Shown: piece after piece, positions 1-7,897 of the stretch | Layout of the letters: every line of letters begins with the position of its first letter | How positions within the stretch are numbered: the stretch's first letter is position 1 | Assembly (NCBI GenBank): GCA_040385645.1 | Contig: JAZKGZ010000012.1 | Location: 1 to 64,000, forward strand | DNA: 64,000 bases | Direction of reading: 5' to 3' | From: JANXSS01 sp040385645 | GTDB lineage: Bacteria; Pseudomonadota; Gammaproteobacteria; Burkholderiales; Burkholderiaceae_D | The notes under the pieces: generated by a model | Databases searched by the model: none | Told to the model about the DNA's origin: nothing | The model's input: only the letters and a program-made list of their open reading frames with translations | Program-made: the position numbers and the translations under genes

Positions 1-647
1 AAGTCATCGCATTCGCACGCAATCTGCAGGGGACCGGAGCGAGCCGCCGCCTGCGTATTGCCGGCCAAACCCCGGGTATTTTATATGGCGGCACGGCAGC
101 ACCGGTCGCCATTGCACTAGACCACAATGCTCTGTACCACGCCTTGAAAAAAGAGACCTTCCATTCATCGATTCTCGATCTCGAAGTCGATGGCAAAGTG
201 GAGCAGGTCTTGTTGCGTGATTTTCAAATGCACGCGTTCAAACAACTCGTGCTGCACGCGGATTTTCAGCGTGTCGACGCCAAGTCCAAGATTCACGTCA
301 AGGTGCCGCTGCATTTCATCAATGAAGATATTTCCCCGGCAGTGAAATTGTCGGCCGGCATCATCAGCCACGTTGCAACCGATCTGGACATCACTTGCCT
401 GCCAGCCGATCTACCGGAATTCATCGATGTCGATCTGGCAACCCTGGAAGTCGGCAATTCGGTTCACTTGTCCGATCTGCAATTGCCTGCAGGCGTCACC
501 GTGGTTATTCACGGCGGTGACGACAATCCGACGATTGCTACCGCATCCATTCCAACCAACAAGGTCGAGGCTGAGGGCGAAGCAACAGCGTCCGAAGCTG
601 CGGCAGCCGCTGCAGCAGCCGCCGCACCACCTGCCGAGAAGAAGTAA
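1..647 (+). CDS. rplY: 50S ribosomal protein L25/Ctc (5' end clipped)
   Basis: Component of the large ribosomal subunit that binds 5S rRNA; this is the long Ctc form with a C-terminal beta domain. The reading frame is open from base 3 and its first residues, VIAFARNLQGTGASRRLR, match the usual family N-terminus MKVIAFARN, so only about 4 bases are missing upstream. The L25 domain covers roughly residues 1-95 and the TL5/Ctc C-terminal domain roughly residues 100-185. The protein ends in an Ala-rich tail with ten consecutive alanines and PPAEKK. It is followed by pth, the usual order in Burkholderiales. The stop codon lies inside a 13-bp tandem repeat. Confidence 0.95.
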   Translation, partial: VIAFARNLQGTGASRRLRIAGQTPGILYGGTAAPVAIALDHNALYHALKKETFHSSILDLEVDGKVEQVLLRDFQMHAFKQLVLHADFQRVDAKSKIHVKVPLHFINEDISPAVKLSAGIISHVATDLDITCLPADLPEFIDVDLATLEVGNSVHLSDLQLPAGVTVVIHGGDDNPTIATASIPTNKVEAEGEATASEAAAAAAAAAAPPAEKK

Positions 648-682
648 TACATCGCTGTAATACATAGCTGTAATACATCGCT
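644..682 (+). repeat. Three 13-bp tandem repeats over the rplY stop codon
   Basis: The unit GTAATACATCGCT occurs at 644-656 and 670-682, with a one-base variant (A for C) at 657-669. The first unit contains the real rplY stop TAA at 645-647. Because 13 is not a multiple of 3, the TAA falls in a different frame in each copy. Confidence 0.95.
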
Positions 683-738
683 TCCGGTTGCACCGATGTC
701 GTTGTAACCGCAAGCGTGTGGCAATTGTTGAATTTTTT

Positions 739-1323
739 ATGGTGATACGCTTGATCGTGGGCCTGGGCAATCCCGGGCCGGAGTATGCAGAAACCCGGCA
801 CAACGCCGGTTTTTGGCTTGTCGACCGGCTTGCGCAAAACCTGGGCGTGCGCCTGGCACGCGAAAATCGTTATCAGGCGCTCGTTACTCGAACCATGATC
901 GGTGGTTCGGAAACGTGGCTGCTTGAGCCGCAGACATTTATGAACCGCTCCGGTCAATCAGTCGGCGCATTAGCGAATTTTTATAAAATTGCTGCAGGCG
1001 AAGTACTAGTAGTGCATGACGAGCTAGACCTCGCGCCGGGCGTGGCCCGACTTAAGCGAAGCGGGTCTTCCGGAGGACACAACGGCTTAAAAGACATCAC
1101 AGCCGTGCTCGGCACTCAAGATTACTGGCGTCTGCGGATCGGTATCGGCCACCCGCGTGCGCTCGGCCTTCAACAACCGGTCGTAGATTTCGTACTCCAT
1201 CGTCCGCGCAAAGACGAACAATGCCTGATCGACGACTCCATTGACCAAGCTCTGACAGCCATTCCACTTCTTTGTCACGGCGACAGTGCCGGGGCAATGC
1301 TGCAATTACACACCGCGAAATAA
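739..1323 (+). CDS. pth: Peptidyl-tRNA hydrolase
   Basis: Cleaves the ester bond of peptidyl-tRNA released by stalled ribosomes and so recycles tRNA. The 194-residue length fits the family. The N-terminus VIRLIVGLGNPGPEY is the Pth signature, the catalytic His is in RHNAGF (near residue 21), MNRSG follows, and DELDL and the GGHNGLK segment provide the conserved Asp and Asn. The ATG at 739 was chosen because it starts just before the first beta strand; no good Shine-Dalgarno is visible. It lies 91 bases after rplY and is probably cotranscribed with it, reading through the tandem repeats. Confidence 0.95.
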   Translation: MVIRLIVGLGNPGPEYAETRHNAGFWLVDRLAQNLGVRLARENRYQALVTRTMIGGSETWLLEPQTFMNRSGQSVGALANFYKIAAGEVLVVHDELDLAPGVARLKRSGSSGGHNGLKDITAVLGTQDYWRLRIGIGHPRALGLQQPVVDFVLHRPRKDEQCLIDDSIDQALTAIPLLCHGDSAGAMLQLHTAK

Positions 1324-1772
1324 TTCTGATCTTCGTTGTTGCAACGTTTTGCAATGTTCAACGATCCGTTTTTTGAAAAAATCCGCAAGTCACGGCATTT
1401 TTTCGCCTATTGAACCAGGAAACGATGCATTAAATTTTTGCTTTCACCGACAAACCCTTACATTTTTTCATAATTTGTGATCATTTTGAAATATAGATTT
1501 TTATATAAGTCAATTGAAATTTATCGCACCGTTTTTTGCGGAAATTTGAAAATTCGTTATTAATTAGTTACTTAGATGAATTTTTAATCCCACCTTTATT
1601 GATTTAATCGTACATCTGTGTGTGCTACCTCACTCAAAATGTAGCGCGCTCACGACACATCGTGCAGCAAATAAAATATTTCTTAACAGTAATTAACACT
1701 CCGGTGTTTATCTATGCAAACATTGCTCTATATAAATATTCTTTGTGTTTGCGACCATCGACAGGAGATCTA
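1324..1772. other. AT-rich intergenic region before the beta-helix gene
   Basis: About 450 bases without a convincing gene and visibly much richer in A+T than its surroundings, especially 1440-1600. An inverted repeat AACAC-TCCG-GTGTT sits at 1695-1708 and a TATAAA box at 1731-1736, so a regulated promoter for the gene at 1773 is possible, but I see no good -35 element. No clear terminator follows pth. Confidence 0.6.
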
Positions 1773-3440
1773 ATGTCTTATTTTTTCACCCTCGCGCCCA
1801 GCGCCCGTCTTTCACACACCGTAGCCACCGTCGCCCTGACATTGCTCGGTACCACTGCTCTAAATGCCACCGCTGCCATTCGTTCGGTCGGGCCAGGCAA
1901 AAGCTTTTCCACACCTTGCAGTGCCATTTCCGGTGCCGCCAACGGCGACATCATCGAAATCACAGGTAACAACACCTACTCCGGCGATGTCTGCGGCATC
2001 TATGCAAACAACCTGACGATTCGTGGCGTGAACGGTCGCCCGAAAATCGACGCTGCCGGTCGCAATGCAATGGGCAAAGGTACCTGGGTCGTGATCGGCA
2101 ATGACGTCGTGATCGAAAACGTCGAGATGTACGGTGCGCGTGTGCCCGATAAGAACGGTGCCGCACTTCGCTTGGAGGGCACCAACTTCACTTTGCGTGG
2201 CAGCTTCTTGCACGACAATGAAAACGGCATTCTCAGCGGCGTCAATACCAACAGCAACATCCTGATCGAAACTTCGGAATTCGGTTATAACGGTCTAGGG
2301 ACCGGCTTTACCCATAATGTTTATATCGGTCAGACCGGAAGCCTGACGTTTCGCTATAACTACTCGCACGATGCCAACGTTGGGCATAATTTAAAGACCC
2401 GCGCCATCCGCAACATGATTGCCTACAACCGCTTCTCTAGCACACCGTCCGGCCAGCCCAACACGACTTCCAACGGTCAGCCGAGCTATGAAGTCGATAT
2501 TCCCAATGCTGGTACTGCAGTAGTGATCGGCAACATCATTCAGCAACACGCTGGCAATTCCAATCCGGCACTGTTGGCCTTCGGCGAAGAGGGTGCTAAC
2601 AATCCCGGCCAAGATTTATACGTGATCAATAATACGTTTCTCAACGACGACAGTTCGCGCGGTACCTTTATATTTATCGGCGGCGGCGTCACTACACCGG
2701 TATTGATGCAAAACAACATCTTCGGCGGCGTCGGTACGGTTAATACGCAGGGTAACGCCATCGACCGCAACAATTTCCGATCGTTGACACCTTCTTTCGT
2801 CAATCGCCTGCAATACAATCTGTTACCTGGAACGAGTGCGCCGTTTATCAACGGCGGCGCATCGGCGGGCCAGACAGCTGCTGGCGTTTCTCTGACACCG
2901 ACGGCGCATTACCGTCATCCTGCAGGTGGCGAGGCTCGTCCTGGCAATGGCAATCTGGATATCGGTGCCTATGAATCTGGCGCATCGGCCGCACCAACAC
3001 CGGCTTCACAACCTGCGCCACAGTCGACAACCCCACAGCAGACGGGCAGTACATGGACCACCTGCGCCACCGAAAACGGCACCTGTAACTTTAGCGGCAC
3101 GCGCCAGGTTCGTTATGGTGCCAACAATTCTTACGCGACACGTACCGCAACGGGCTCGGTTGCCTGCACAAACCAAGTGTTTGGCGATCCGGCTTATGGC
3201 ATCTTTAAATCTTGCCAGTTTTCAAGCGAGACCGTCGCCCCGGCGCAAGAAACATGGACATATTGCAGCGGTGAATATGCCAACTGCTCGTTTCCCGGCA
3301 CTCGTCAAGTGCGGTACGGTGCCAACGGCGTCTTCGCCTACACCACTGCATCTGGTTTCGTCGCTTGCAGCAACAATGTCTTTGGCGATCCGGTATACGG
3401 CACCGTGAAATCTTGCTCGTACTCCAGCATCGCACGGTAA
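1773..3440 (+). CDS. Secreted right-handed beta-helix protein with two C-terminal Cys-rich repeats
   Basis: A 555-residue exported protein. The start at 1773 has a good ribosome site (ACAGGAG, 7 bases upstream). Residues 1-35 form a signal peptide (hydrophobic VALTLLGTTALNATAA). Residues about 36-420 have the spaced N, I, V and G pattern of a right-handed parallel beta-helix (NLTIRGV, DVVIENVEMYGA, NFTLRGSFLHDN), as in pectate lyase-like folds; no catalytic set can be assigned. A Pro/Gln/Ser/Thr linker follows. The protein ends in two copies of a domain of about 60 residues with the pattern W-x2-C, GTRQVRYGAN, G-x-VAC-x-N-x-VFGDP-x-YG and K-SC. It interrupts the pth-ychF order and has its own terminator. 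A role in surface polysaccharide binding or cleavage is inference only. Confidence 0.8.
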   Translation: MSYFFTLAPSARLSHTVATVALTLLGTTALNATAAIRSVGPGKSFSTPCSAISGAANGDIIEITGNNTYSGDVCGIYANNLTIRGVNGRPKIDAAGRNAMGKGTWVVIGNDVVIENVEMYGARVPDKNGAALRLEGTNFTLRGSFLHDNENGILSGVNTNSNILIETSEFGYNGLGTGFTHNVYIGQTGSLTFRYNYSHDANVGHNLKTRAIRNMIAYNRFSSTPSGQPNTTSNGQPSYEVDIPNAGTAVVIGNIIQQHAGNSNPALLAFGEEGANNPGQDLYVINNTFLNDDSSRGTFIFIGGGVTTPVLMQNNIFGGVGTVNTQGNAIDRNNFRSLTPSFVNRLQYNLLPGTSAPFINGGASAGQTAAGVSLTPTAHYRHPAGGEARPGNGNLDIGAYESGASAAPTPASQPAPQSTTPQQTGSTWTTCATENGTCNFSGTRQVRYGANNSYATRTATGSVACTNQVFGDPAYGIFKSCQFSSETVAPAQETWTYCSGEYANCSFPGTRQVRYGANGVFAYTTASGFVACSNNVFGDPVYGTVKSCSYSSIAR

Positions 3441-3488
3441 ATACAAGCAGCTGTCGAATCGGACGGCGTCATCGTTGCATCACTTAAT

Positions 3489-3513
3489 AGTCCGCCTTGT
3501 GCGGACTTTTTTT
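3489..3513 (+). terminator. Rho-independent terminator after the beta-helix gene
   Basis: Stem AGTCCGC / GCGGACT at 3489-3495 and 3501-3507 around a CTTGT loop, followed directly by a run of seven T. It lies 48 bases after the stop codon. Confidence 0.92.
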
Positions 3514-3658
3514 ATACGATGTTACGGTACGATACTTCGATGCATCGCTGAATATTCTGGCCGATACGTGCGACGGTATCAGTAGCAGCCGCTGAGAGAG
3601 TTACAATCTCGGTCTTCCCGATTCAACACTGTCGTCGCTTCCGTTTTAAAGGAATTTC

Positions 3659-4750
3659 ATGAGCTTGAAATGCGGCATCGTCGGCTTGCCCAACGTCGGC
3701 AAGTCTACCCTCTTCAATGCCTTGACCAAGGCCGGCATACCGGCAGAGAACTACCCGTTCTGTACCATCGAGCCCAATGTCGGCATGGTCGAGGTCCCGG
3801 ACCCGCGTCTGAATGCGCTATCTGCAATCGTCAAACCCCAGAAAATCGTGCCGACAACCGTCGAATTCGTCGACATCGCCGGCCTAGTCGCCGGCGCATC
3901 CAAAGGCGAAGGCCTCGGTAACCAGTTTCTGGCGCATATTCGCGAGACGGACGCCATTGTCAACGTCGTGCGTTGTTTCGAAGACGATAACGTCATCCAC
4001 GTCGCCGGCCGGATCGATCCGCTCGACGATATCGAAGTCATCCAGACCGAACTGGCGTTGGCCGACATGGCCGCGGTCGAAAAAGCGGTGCATCGCGAAA
4101 ATAAGAAAGCACGATCCGGCGACAAAGACGCGGCCAAGCTGGTCGCCATTTTGGAACGCATCATGCCGCATCTTAATGATGCCCAGCCGGTGCGGGCAAT
4201 GGGCCTGAGCGTCGACGAGATGGCACTGCTCAAACCGCTTTGCCTGATTACGGCAAAACCCGCTATGTATGTCGGCAATGTCTCGGACACCGGCTTTACC
4301 GACAACCCTCTGTTGGACAAGCTGACGGCTTACGCCAAGGCGCAGAACGCCCCGGTGGTGGCGATTTGCGCGGCCATCGAAGCTGAAATTGCCGACCTCG
4401 ACGATGCCGATAAAACCGAATTTTTAGCCGACATGGGCATGGCCGAGCCAGGGCTGGACCGCTTGATCCGCGCCGGTTATACATTGCTGGGTTTGCAGAC
4501 TTACTTTACTGCAGGCGTGAAAGAAGTACGGGCCTGGACCATTCACCAGGGCGACACCGCGCCACAAGCCGCTGGCGTGATTCATACCGATTTCGAACGC
4601 GGCTTCATCCGCGCGCAAACCATTGCCTACGACGATTTCATTCAATATAAAGGTGAAGGCGGTGCGAAGGATGCCGGTAAGATGCGCGCCGAGGGCAAGG
4701 AATATGTAGTCAAGGACGGGGATGTGCTGAATTTTTTGTTTAATGTTTAA
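3659..4750 (+). CDS. ychF: Redox-regulated ATPase/GTPase YchF (Obg family)
   Basis: Ribosome-associated P-loop NTPase of the Obg family that prefers ATP. The 363-residue length is typical. The Walker A motif is GLPNVGKST at residues 8-16, followed by DIAGLV (G3). A coiled-coil insertion lies near residues 130-165. The C-terminal TGS domain starts around residue 278 (LLGLQTYFTAGVKEVRAWTI) and ends GDVLNFLFNV. The start has a good AAGGA site. The 3' end overlaps a 13-bp tandem repeat. A neighbouring pth is usual in proteobacteria. Confidence 0.97.
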   Translation: MSLKCGIVGLPNVGKSTLFNALTKAGIPAENYPFCTIEPNVGMVEVPDPRLNALSAIVKPQKIVPTTVEFVDIAGLVAGASKGEGLGNQFLAHIRETDAIVNVVRCFEDDNVIHVAGRIDPLDDIEVIQTELALADMAAVEKAVHRENKKARSGDKDAAKLVAILERIMPHLNDAQPVRAMGLSVDEMALLKPLCLITAKPAMYVGNVSDTGFTDNPLLDKLTAYAKAQNAPVVAICAAIEAEIADLDDADKTEFLADMGMAEPGLDRLIRAGYTLLGLQTYFTAGVKEVRAWTIHQGDTAPQAAGVIHTDFERGFIRAQTIAYDDFIQYKGEGGAKDAGKMRAEGKEYVVKDGDVLNFLFNV

Positions 4751-4783
4751 AACAAAGGTTTAAAACAAAGGTTTAAAACAAAG
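4745..4783 (+). repeat. Three perfect 13-bp tandem repeats over the ychF stop codon
   Basis: The unit GTTTAAAACAAAG occurs three times without change at 4745-4757, 4758-4770 and 4771-4783. The ychF stop TAA (4748-4750) is in the first copy. The layout is the same as after rplY but the unit sequence is unrelated. Confidence 0.96.
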
Positions 4784-5104
4784 AATGATCTCGTTAAAGC
4801 ATGCAATTTCTTCGCGTTGACTGCAATTTTCAAGTTGAAGTGCAAACGATCGATTAGCTTGATCGCCATCATTTACAATGACGAAAAATTGGCGTTCGAA
4901 GATTAGCAGGACGCAGGTATCTAACAAAGTAAAATAGCCTGCAATAAAGGTGTCACCACCGTATAGAGATTTTAAAAGCGGACAAAAATACTCCGTGAAA
5001 TGAAAGAACTTTGCGCTGCCGCACTCTGTCATTGCGTACAAAGCGCAACATCGACGTTAAATCTTTCTTGTTCACATTTCCTCTTTAACTCTCTTCATGT
5101 CGCG
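4784..5104. other. AT-rich intergenic region before the diguanylate cyclase
   Basis: About 320 bases between ychF and the cyclase. I see no gene, no terminator hairpin with a T run and no convincing promoter pair. An in-frame ATG at 5000 could extend the cyclase by 35 residues, but that stretch does not look like part of the domain. Confidence 0.5.
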
Positions 5105-6217
5105 ATGCCAGTAACCAATCACATGCCCAGTCCCCTGCACCGCGAAAACCAGCAGCTGCGCGAACAACTTGCGCTGCTGCTGGGCCAGGCACGTGCGAAC
5201 CAGCAGATCATGCGACGCTATCAGGAATTCGATCTCGAATTCATCAGCGCCGACACGTTCCTCGATCTGGTCGAACGTATTTTCGAGAGTCTGTGCAACT
5301 CGTCCGAGCTCGACGTGGTAACGCTCACGCTGTTCGATCCGGCACATGAAATCCGTGGCATTTTAAATGATCTACGCATCGATCTCAGCAGTTTTCCAAA
5401 CCTGGTTTTTTTGGAAAAAAGTCAGGAACTGGGATGGCTGCACACACGTCTGCAGGCACCCTTGCTGGGACGCTTTCATGCCGGCGATTACGATCAGTGT
5501 TTTCCTCCACAAGCCTTGACGCCGGCCAGCATCGCCATCGTGCCACTGCACCGCAATCGTAAGCTCATCGGCGTGCTGTGCCTGGGCAGTCTCGATGTCG
5601 GTCGTTTCGCTGCCGATATGGCGACCGATTTCATCGAGCATATGGGCGCAATCATCGCCATTTGCCTTGAAAACGTCATCAACACAGAGCGCTTGAAGCA
5701 TATCGGCCTGACTGACCGTTTGACCGGCGTTAATAATCGCCGCTACATCGAGCAGCGGCTGGTCGAAGAAGTCGACCGTACCCGTCGACAGGGCTATGCC
5801 CTGACCTGCTTGTATCTCGACATCGATCATTTCAAAAAAATTAACGACCGCGCCGGGCACCACGGTGGCGATCAGGTGTTGCGTGAAGTCGCTGGCCGCA
5901 TCAAGGCTGAACTGCGGTTGTCGGACGCATTAGGCCGGTTCGGCGGCGAGGAATTCGTCGTACTGCTGATTAATGCACCGCAGGCAGACGCTATGGTAGT
6001 TGCCGAGCGTATTCGGGCCAGTGTCGCCGACACGCCGTTCATCCTGGCGGATAAAAGTGCGTTATCGGTGACGATCTCCATCGGCGTGGCAACACTGACG
6101 ACACCCGAGCGTGCGCTGTCGCTGGAAGCTATGGGCGAGCGCCTGATTTCGCACGCCGACGGTGCTTTGTATCAGGCCAAAGAAGAAGGACGCAACCGAG
6201 TGATCGGCGCTTTCTGA
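5105..6217 (+). CDS. Diguanylate cyclase with N-terminal DUF484 (GAF-like) domain
   Basis: Makes cyclic di-GMP from two GTP. Residues about 10-200 resemble DUF484: a Leu-rich N-terminal helix (ENQQLREQLALLL), then PLHRNRKLIGVLCLGSLDVGRF and AADMATDF, close to the LGSADPQRF / AADLATDF segment of the DUF484 gene at 46748. Residues about 205-370 form a GGDEF domain with DRLTGVNNRRY, YLDIDHFKKIND and active-site GGEEF. An RLSD segment five residues before GGEEF fits the inhibitory I-site. There is no transmembrane segment, so a cytoplasmic sensor is likely. The start is uncertain (5105, 5123 or 5000). It converges with the ferredoxin gene. Confidence 0.9.
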   Translation: MPVTNHMPSPLHRENQQLREQLALLLGQARANQQIMRRYQEFDLEFISADTFLDLVERIFESLCNSSELDVVTLTLFDPAHEIRGILNDLRIDLSSFPNLVFLEKSQELGWLHTRLQAPLLGRFHAGDYDQCFPPQALTPASIAIVPLHRNRKLIGVLCLGSLDVGRFAADMATDFIEHMGAIIAICLENVINTERLKHIGLTDRLTGVNNRRYIEQRLVEEVDRTRRQGYALTCLYLDIDHFKKINDRAGHHGGDQVLREVAGRIKAELRLSDALGRFGGEEFVVLLINAPQADAMVVAERIRASVADTPFILADKSALSVTISIGVATLTTPERALSLEAMGERLISHADGALYQAKEEGRNRVIGAF

Positions 6218-6236
6218 TCAAAGGCTCGGCGGGGTT

Positions 6237-6500
6237 TTATAAGCCAGATTGCGAAGCCGCCTGCAAGCGCTCGTATTTCGCCTGCAATTGTTCGGGTGTT
6301 TCCCGCCATGCGGGATCGAACGGAATGCAGGCGACCGGGCACACCTGCTGACACTGCGGCTCGTTGAAATGGCCCACGCATTCGGTGCACTTTTGTGGAT
6401 CGATTTCATAAATCTCCGCGCCCATAGTGATCGCGCCGTTCGGGCATTCCGGTTCGCATACATCGCAATTGATGCAGTCGTCGGTGATCAGCAGAGCCAT
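6237..6500 (-). CDS. fdx: YfhL-type 2[4Fe-4S] ferredoxin
   Basis: Small 87-residue electron carrier with two cysteine clusters: CINCDVCEPECP near residues 9-20 and CTECVGHFNEPQCQQVCPVAC near residues 38-58. The wide spacing in the second cluster, with an insert before the third Cys, is typical of the YfhL/Alvin-type ferredoxins. It is the last gene of rsmD-coaD-fdx, 43 bases after coaD, a conserved betaproteobacterial arrangement. The electron partner cannot be told from the sequence. Confidence 0.93.
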   Translation of the reverse strand: MALLITDDCINCDVCEPECPNGAITMGAEIYEIDPQKCTECVGHFNEPQCQQVCPVACIPFDPAWRETPEQLQAKYERLQAASQSGL

Positions 6501-6543
6501 GTCGAGTCTTTCACGTAATGCCGTTGCAAGCGGGTGTAGGTTA

Positions 6544-7035
6544 TTACTGCGGTGGCATCGCCGCGATTTTTTGTTTCAGCCACGCTTCTACAGAGGGAAA
6601 CACGAATTTCGATACGTCGCCGCCGAGGATGGCAATCTCACGAACGATCGTGCCGGAGATGAATTGATATTGATCCGATGGCGTCAAAAACAAGGTTTCC
6701 ACGTCGGGCAGCAAATACCGGTTCATGCCGGCCATTTGAAATTCATATTCGAAGTCCGACACGGCACGCAAGCCTCGCACGATCACTCGCGCATCGTGAC
6801 GGCGCACGAAATCTTTGAGCAAACCCGAAAAACTTTCGACCTGTACATTGGGATAGTGCCCCAGCACTTCATGGGCAATGGTCAGACGTTCATCGAGTGA
6901 AAAAAACGGCTTCTTGTTCCTGCTGTCGGCCACGCCCACCACCAGTTTGTCGAACAGGCCGGAGGCGCGTCTGACCAGATCTTCGTGCCCACGCGTCAAT
7001 GGGTCGAACGTTCCTGGATAAATTCCTGTGACCAT
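6544..7035 (-). CDS. coaD: Pantetheine-phosphate adenylyltransferase
   Basis: Fourth step of coenzyme A synthesis: 4'-phosphopantetheine plus ATP gives dephospho-CoA and pyrophosphate. The 163-residue length is standard. It has the nucleotidyltransferase motif TFDPLTRGH (residues 9-17, the T/HxGH signature), the RGLRAVSDFEYEFQMA segment and ISGTIVREI near the C-terminus. It starts 39 bases after rsmD and precedes fdx. Confidence 0.97.
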   Translation of the reverse strand: MVTGIYPGTFDPLTRGHEDLVRRASGLFDKLVVGVADSRNKKPFFSLDERLTIAHEVLGHYPNVQVESFSGLLKDFVRRHDARVIVRGLRAVSDFEYEFQMAGMNRYLLPDVETLFLTPSDQYQFISGTIVREIAILGGDVSKFVFPSVEAWLKQKIAAMPPQ

Positions 7036-7074
7036 CGTCGCTCCTCCGCCCCGCCACCGATAAATAATGGCGCA

Positions 7075-7770
7075 TTATGCCTCAAGGCCACCAGCTTTTA
7101 CGCGCTGTAGCAAATGGTAAAACACCATGCCCGCACGGTCTGCACGTACTACGGTCCAGCCTTGATACCAATTGTTCGTCGCTTCCGATTCGCCCTCGCC
7201 GAGCGGCGCTTCCGTTTCCACATATAAATATCCGCCATGTGCCAACAAGCCTGCGCACAATGGCAACATCTTTTCCAGCCAACCCTGGCAATAGGGTGGA
7301 TCGAGAAATACCAGATCGAAGCGCGATTGTGTTCCTTCGGCGATCAGGCTTTTTGCAAGGGCCTGTGCATCGCCACGCACGATCGTGATTTCTGCAGCAC
7401 CGAGCCGGTCGCGCACTGTCTCGAGCTGACGCACGGCAGGCGTATGTGCATCGATCATCGTGACGGCGGCGGCACCACGGCTGGCAGCCTCGAAACCGAG
7501 CGCGCCGCTGCCGGCGAACAGATCCAGGCAGCGCAGGTGTTGCCAGTCGTTATCGAACAGATGCGTCAGCCAGTTGAATACCGTTTCCCGCACCCGGTCG
7601 GGTGTAGGGCGCAGCCCCAGCGCCGCGACTACCGGCAACAGCGTGCGCTTCCAACGCCCACCGATAATACGCACCTGATGGCTCGATGGCGCTCGGGCAC
7701 GCGCCGAGCGAGTTTTATGCGATTTTGCGGCTTTATCGCCGGCAGCGAGTCGACGGTCGGTATCGGGCAT
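7075..7770 (-). CDS. rsmD: 16S rRNA (guanine966-N2)-methyltransferase
   Basis: SAM-dependent methylation of G966 in 16S rRNA during 30S assembly. A basic N-terminal tail is followed by VRIIGGRWKRTLLPV and LRPTPDRVRETVFNWL. The SAM site is LDLFAGSGALGFEA and the catalytic motif LDPPY. The frame stays open far upstream across ftsY, but homology begins at the ATG at 7770 or just after it, so that start is used. It is divergent from ftsY, with 127 bases between the starts. Confidence 0.95.
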   Translation of the reverse strand: MPDTDRRLAAGDKAAKSHKTRSARARAPSSHQVRIIGGRWKRTLLPVVAALGLRPTPDRVRETVFNWLTHLFDNDWQHLRCLDLFAGSGALGFEAASRGAAAVTMIDAHTPAVRQLETVRDRLGAAEITIVRGDAQALAKSLIAEGTQSRFDLVFLDPPYCQGWLEKMLPLCAGLLAHGGYLYVETEAPLGEGESEATNNWYQGWTVVRADRAGMVFYHLLQRVKAGGLEA

Positions 7771-7897
7771 AGCGATTTTGCGTGAACTGTGAATGGTGGA
7801 GGCTCTGTTAGAATGCGCAGATTGTACGGCCAACACTGCCGCAACCGATTCTGCGACGCATTTCCCCGCTCGACTGCCGCTCTTCACCAGATTACCG

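Noticed and set aside
644..682. Tandem repeats as a CRISPR array or attachment site
   Set aside because: Units are directly adjacent, without spacers, and differ between loci.
1360..1385. T/A-rich imperfect hairpin after pth as a terminator
   Set aside because: Only A-T pairing around GTTTTTTGAAAAAA, no G-C stem.
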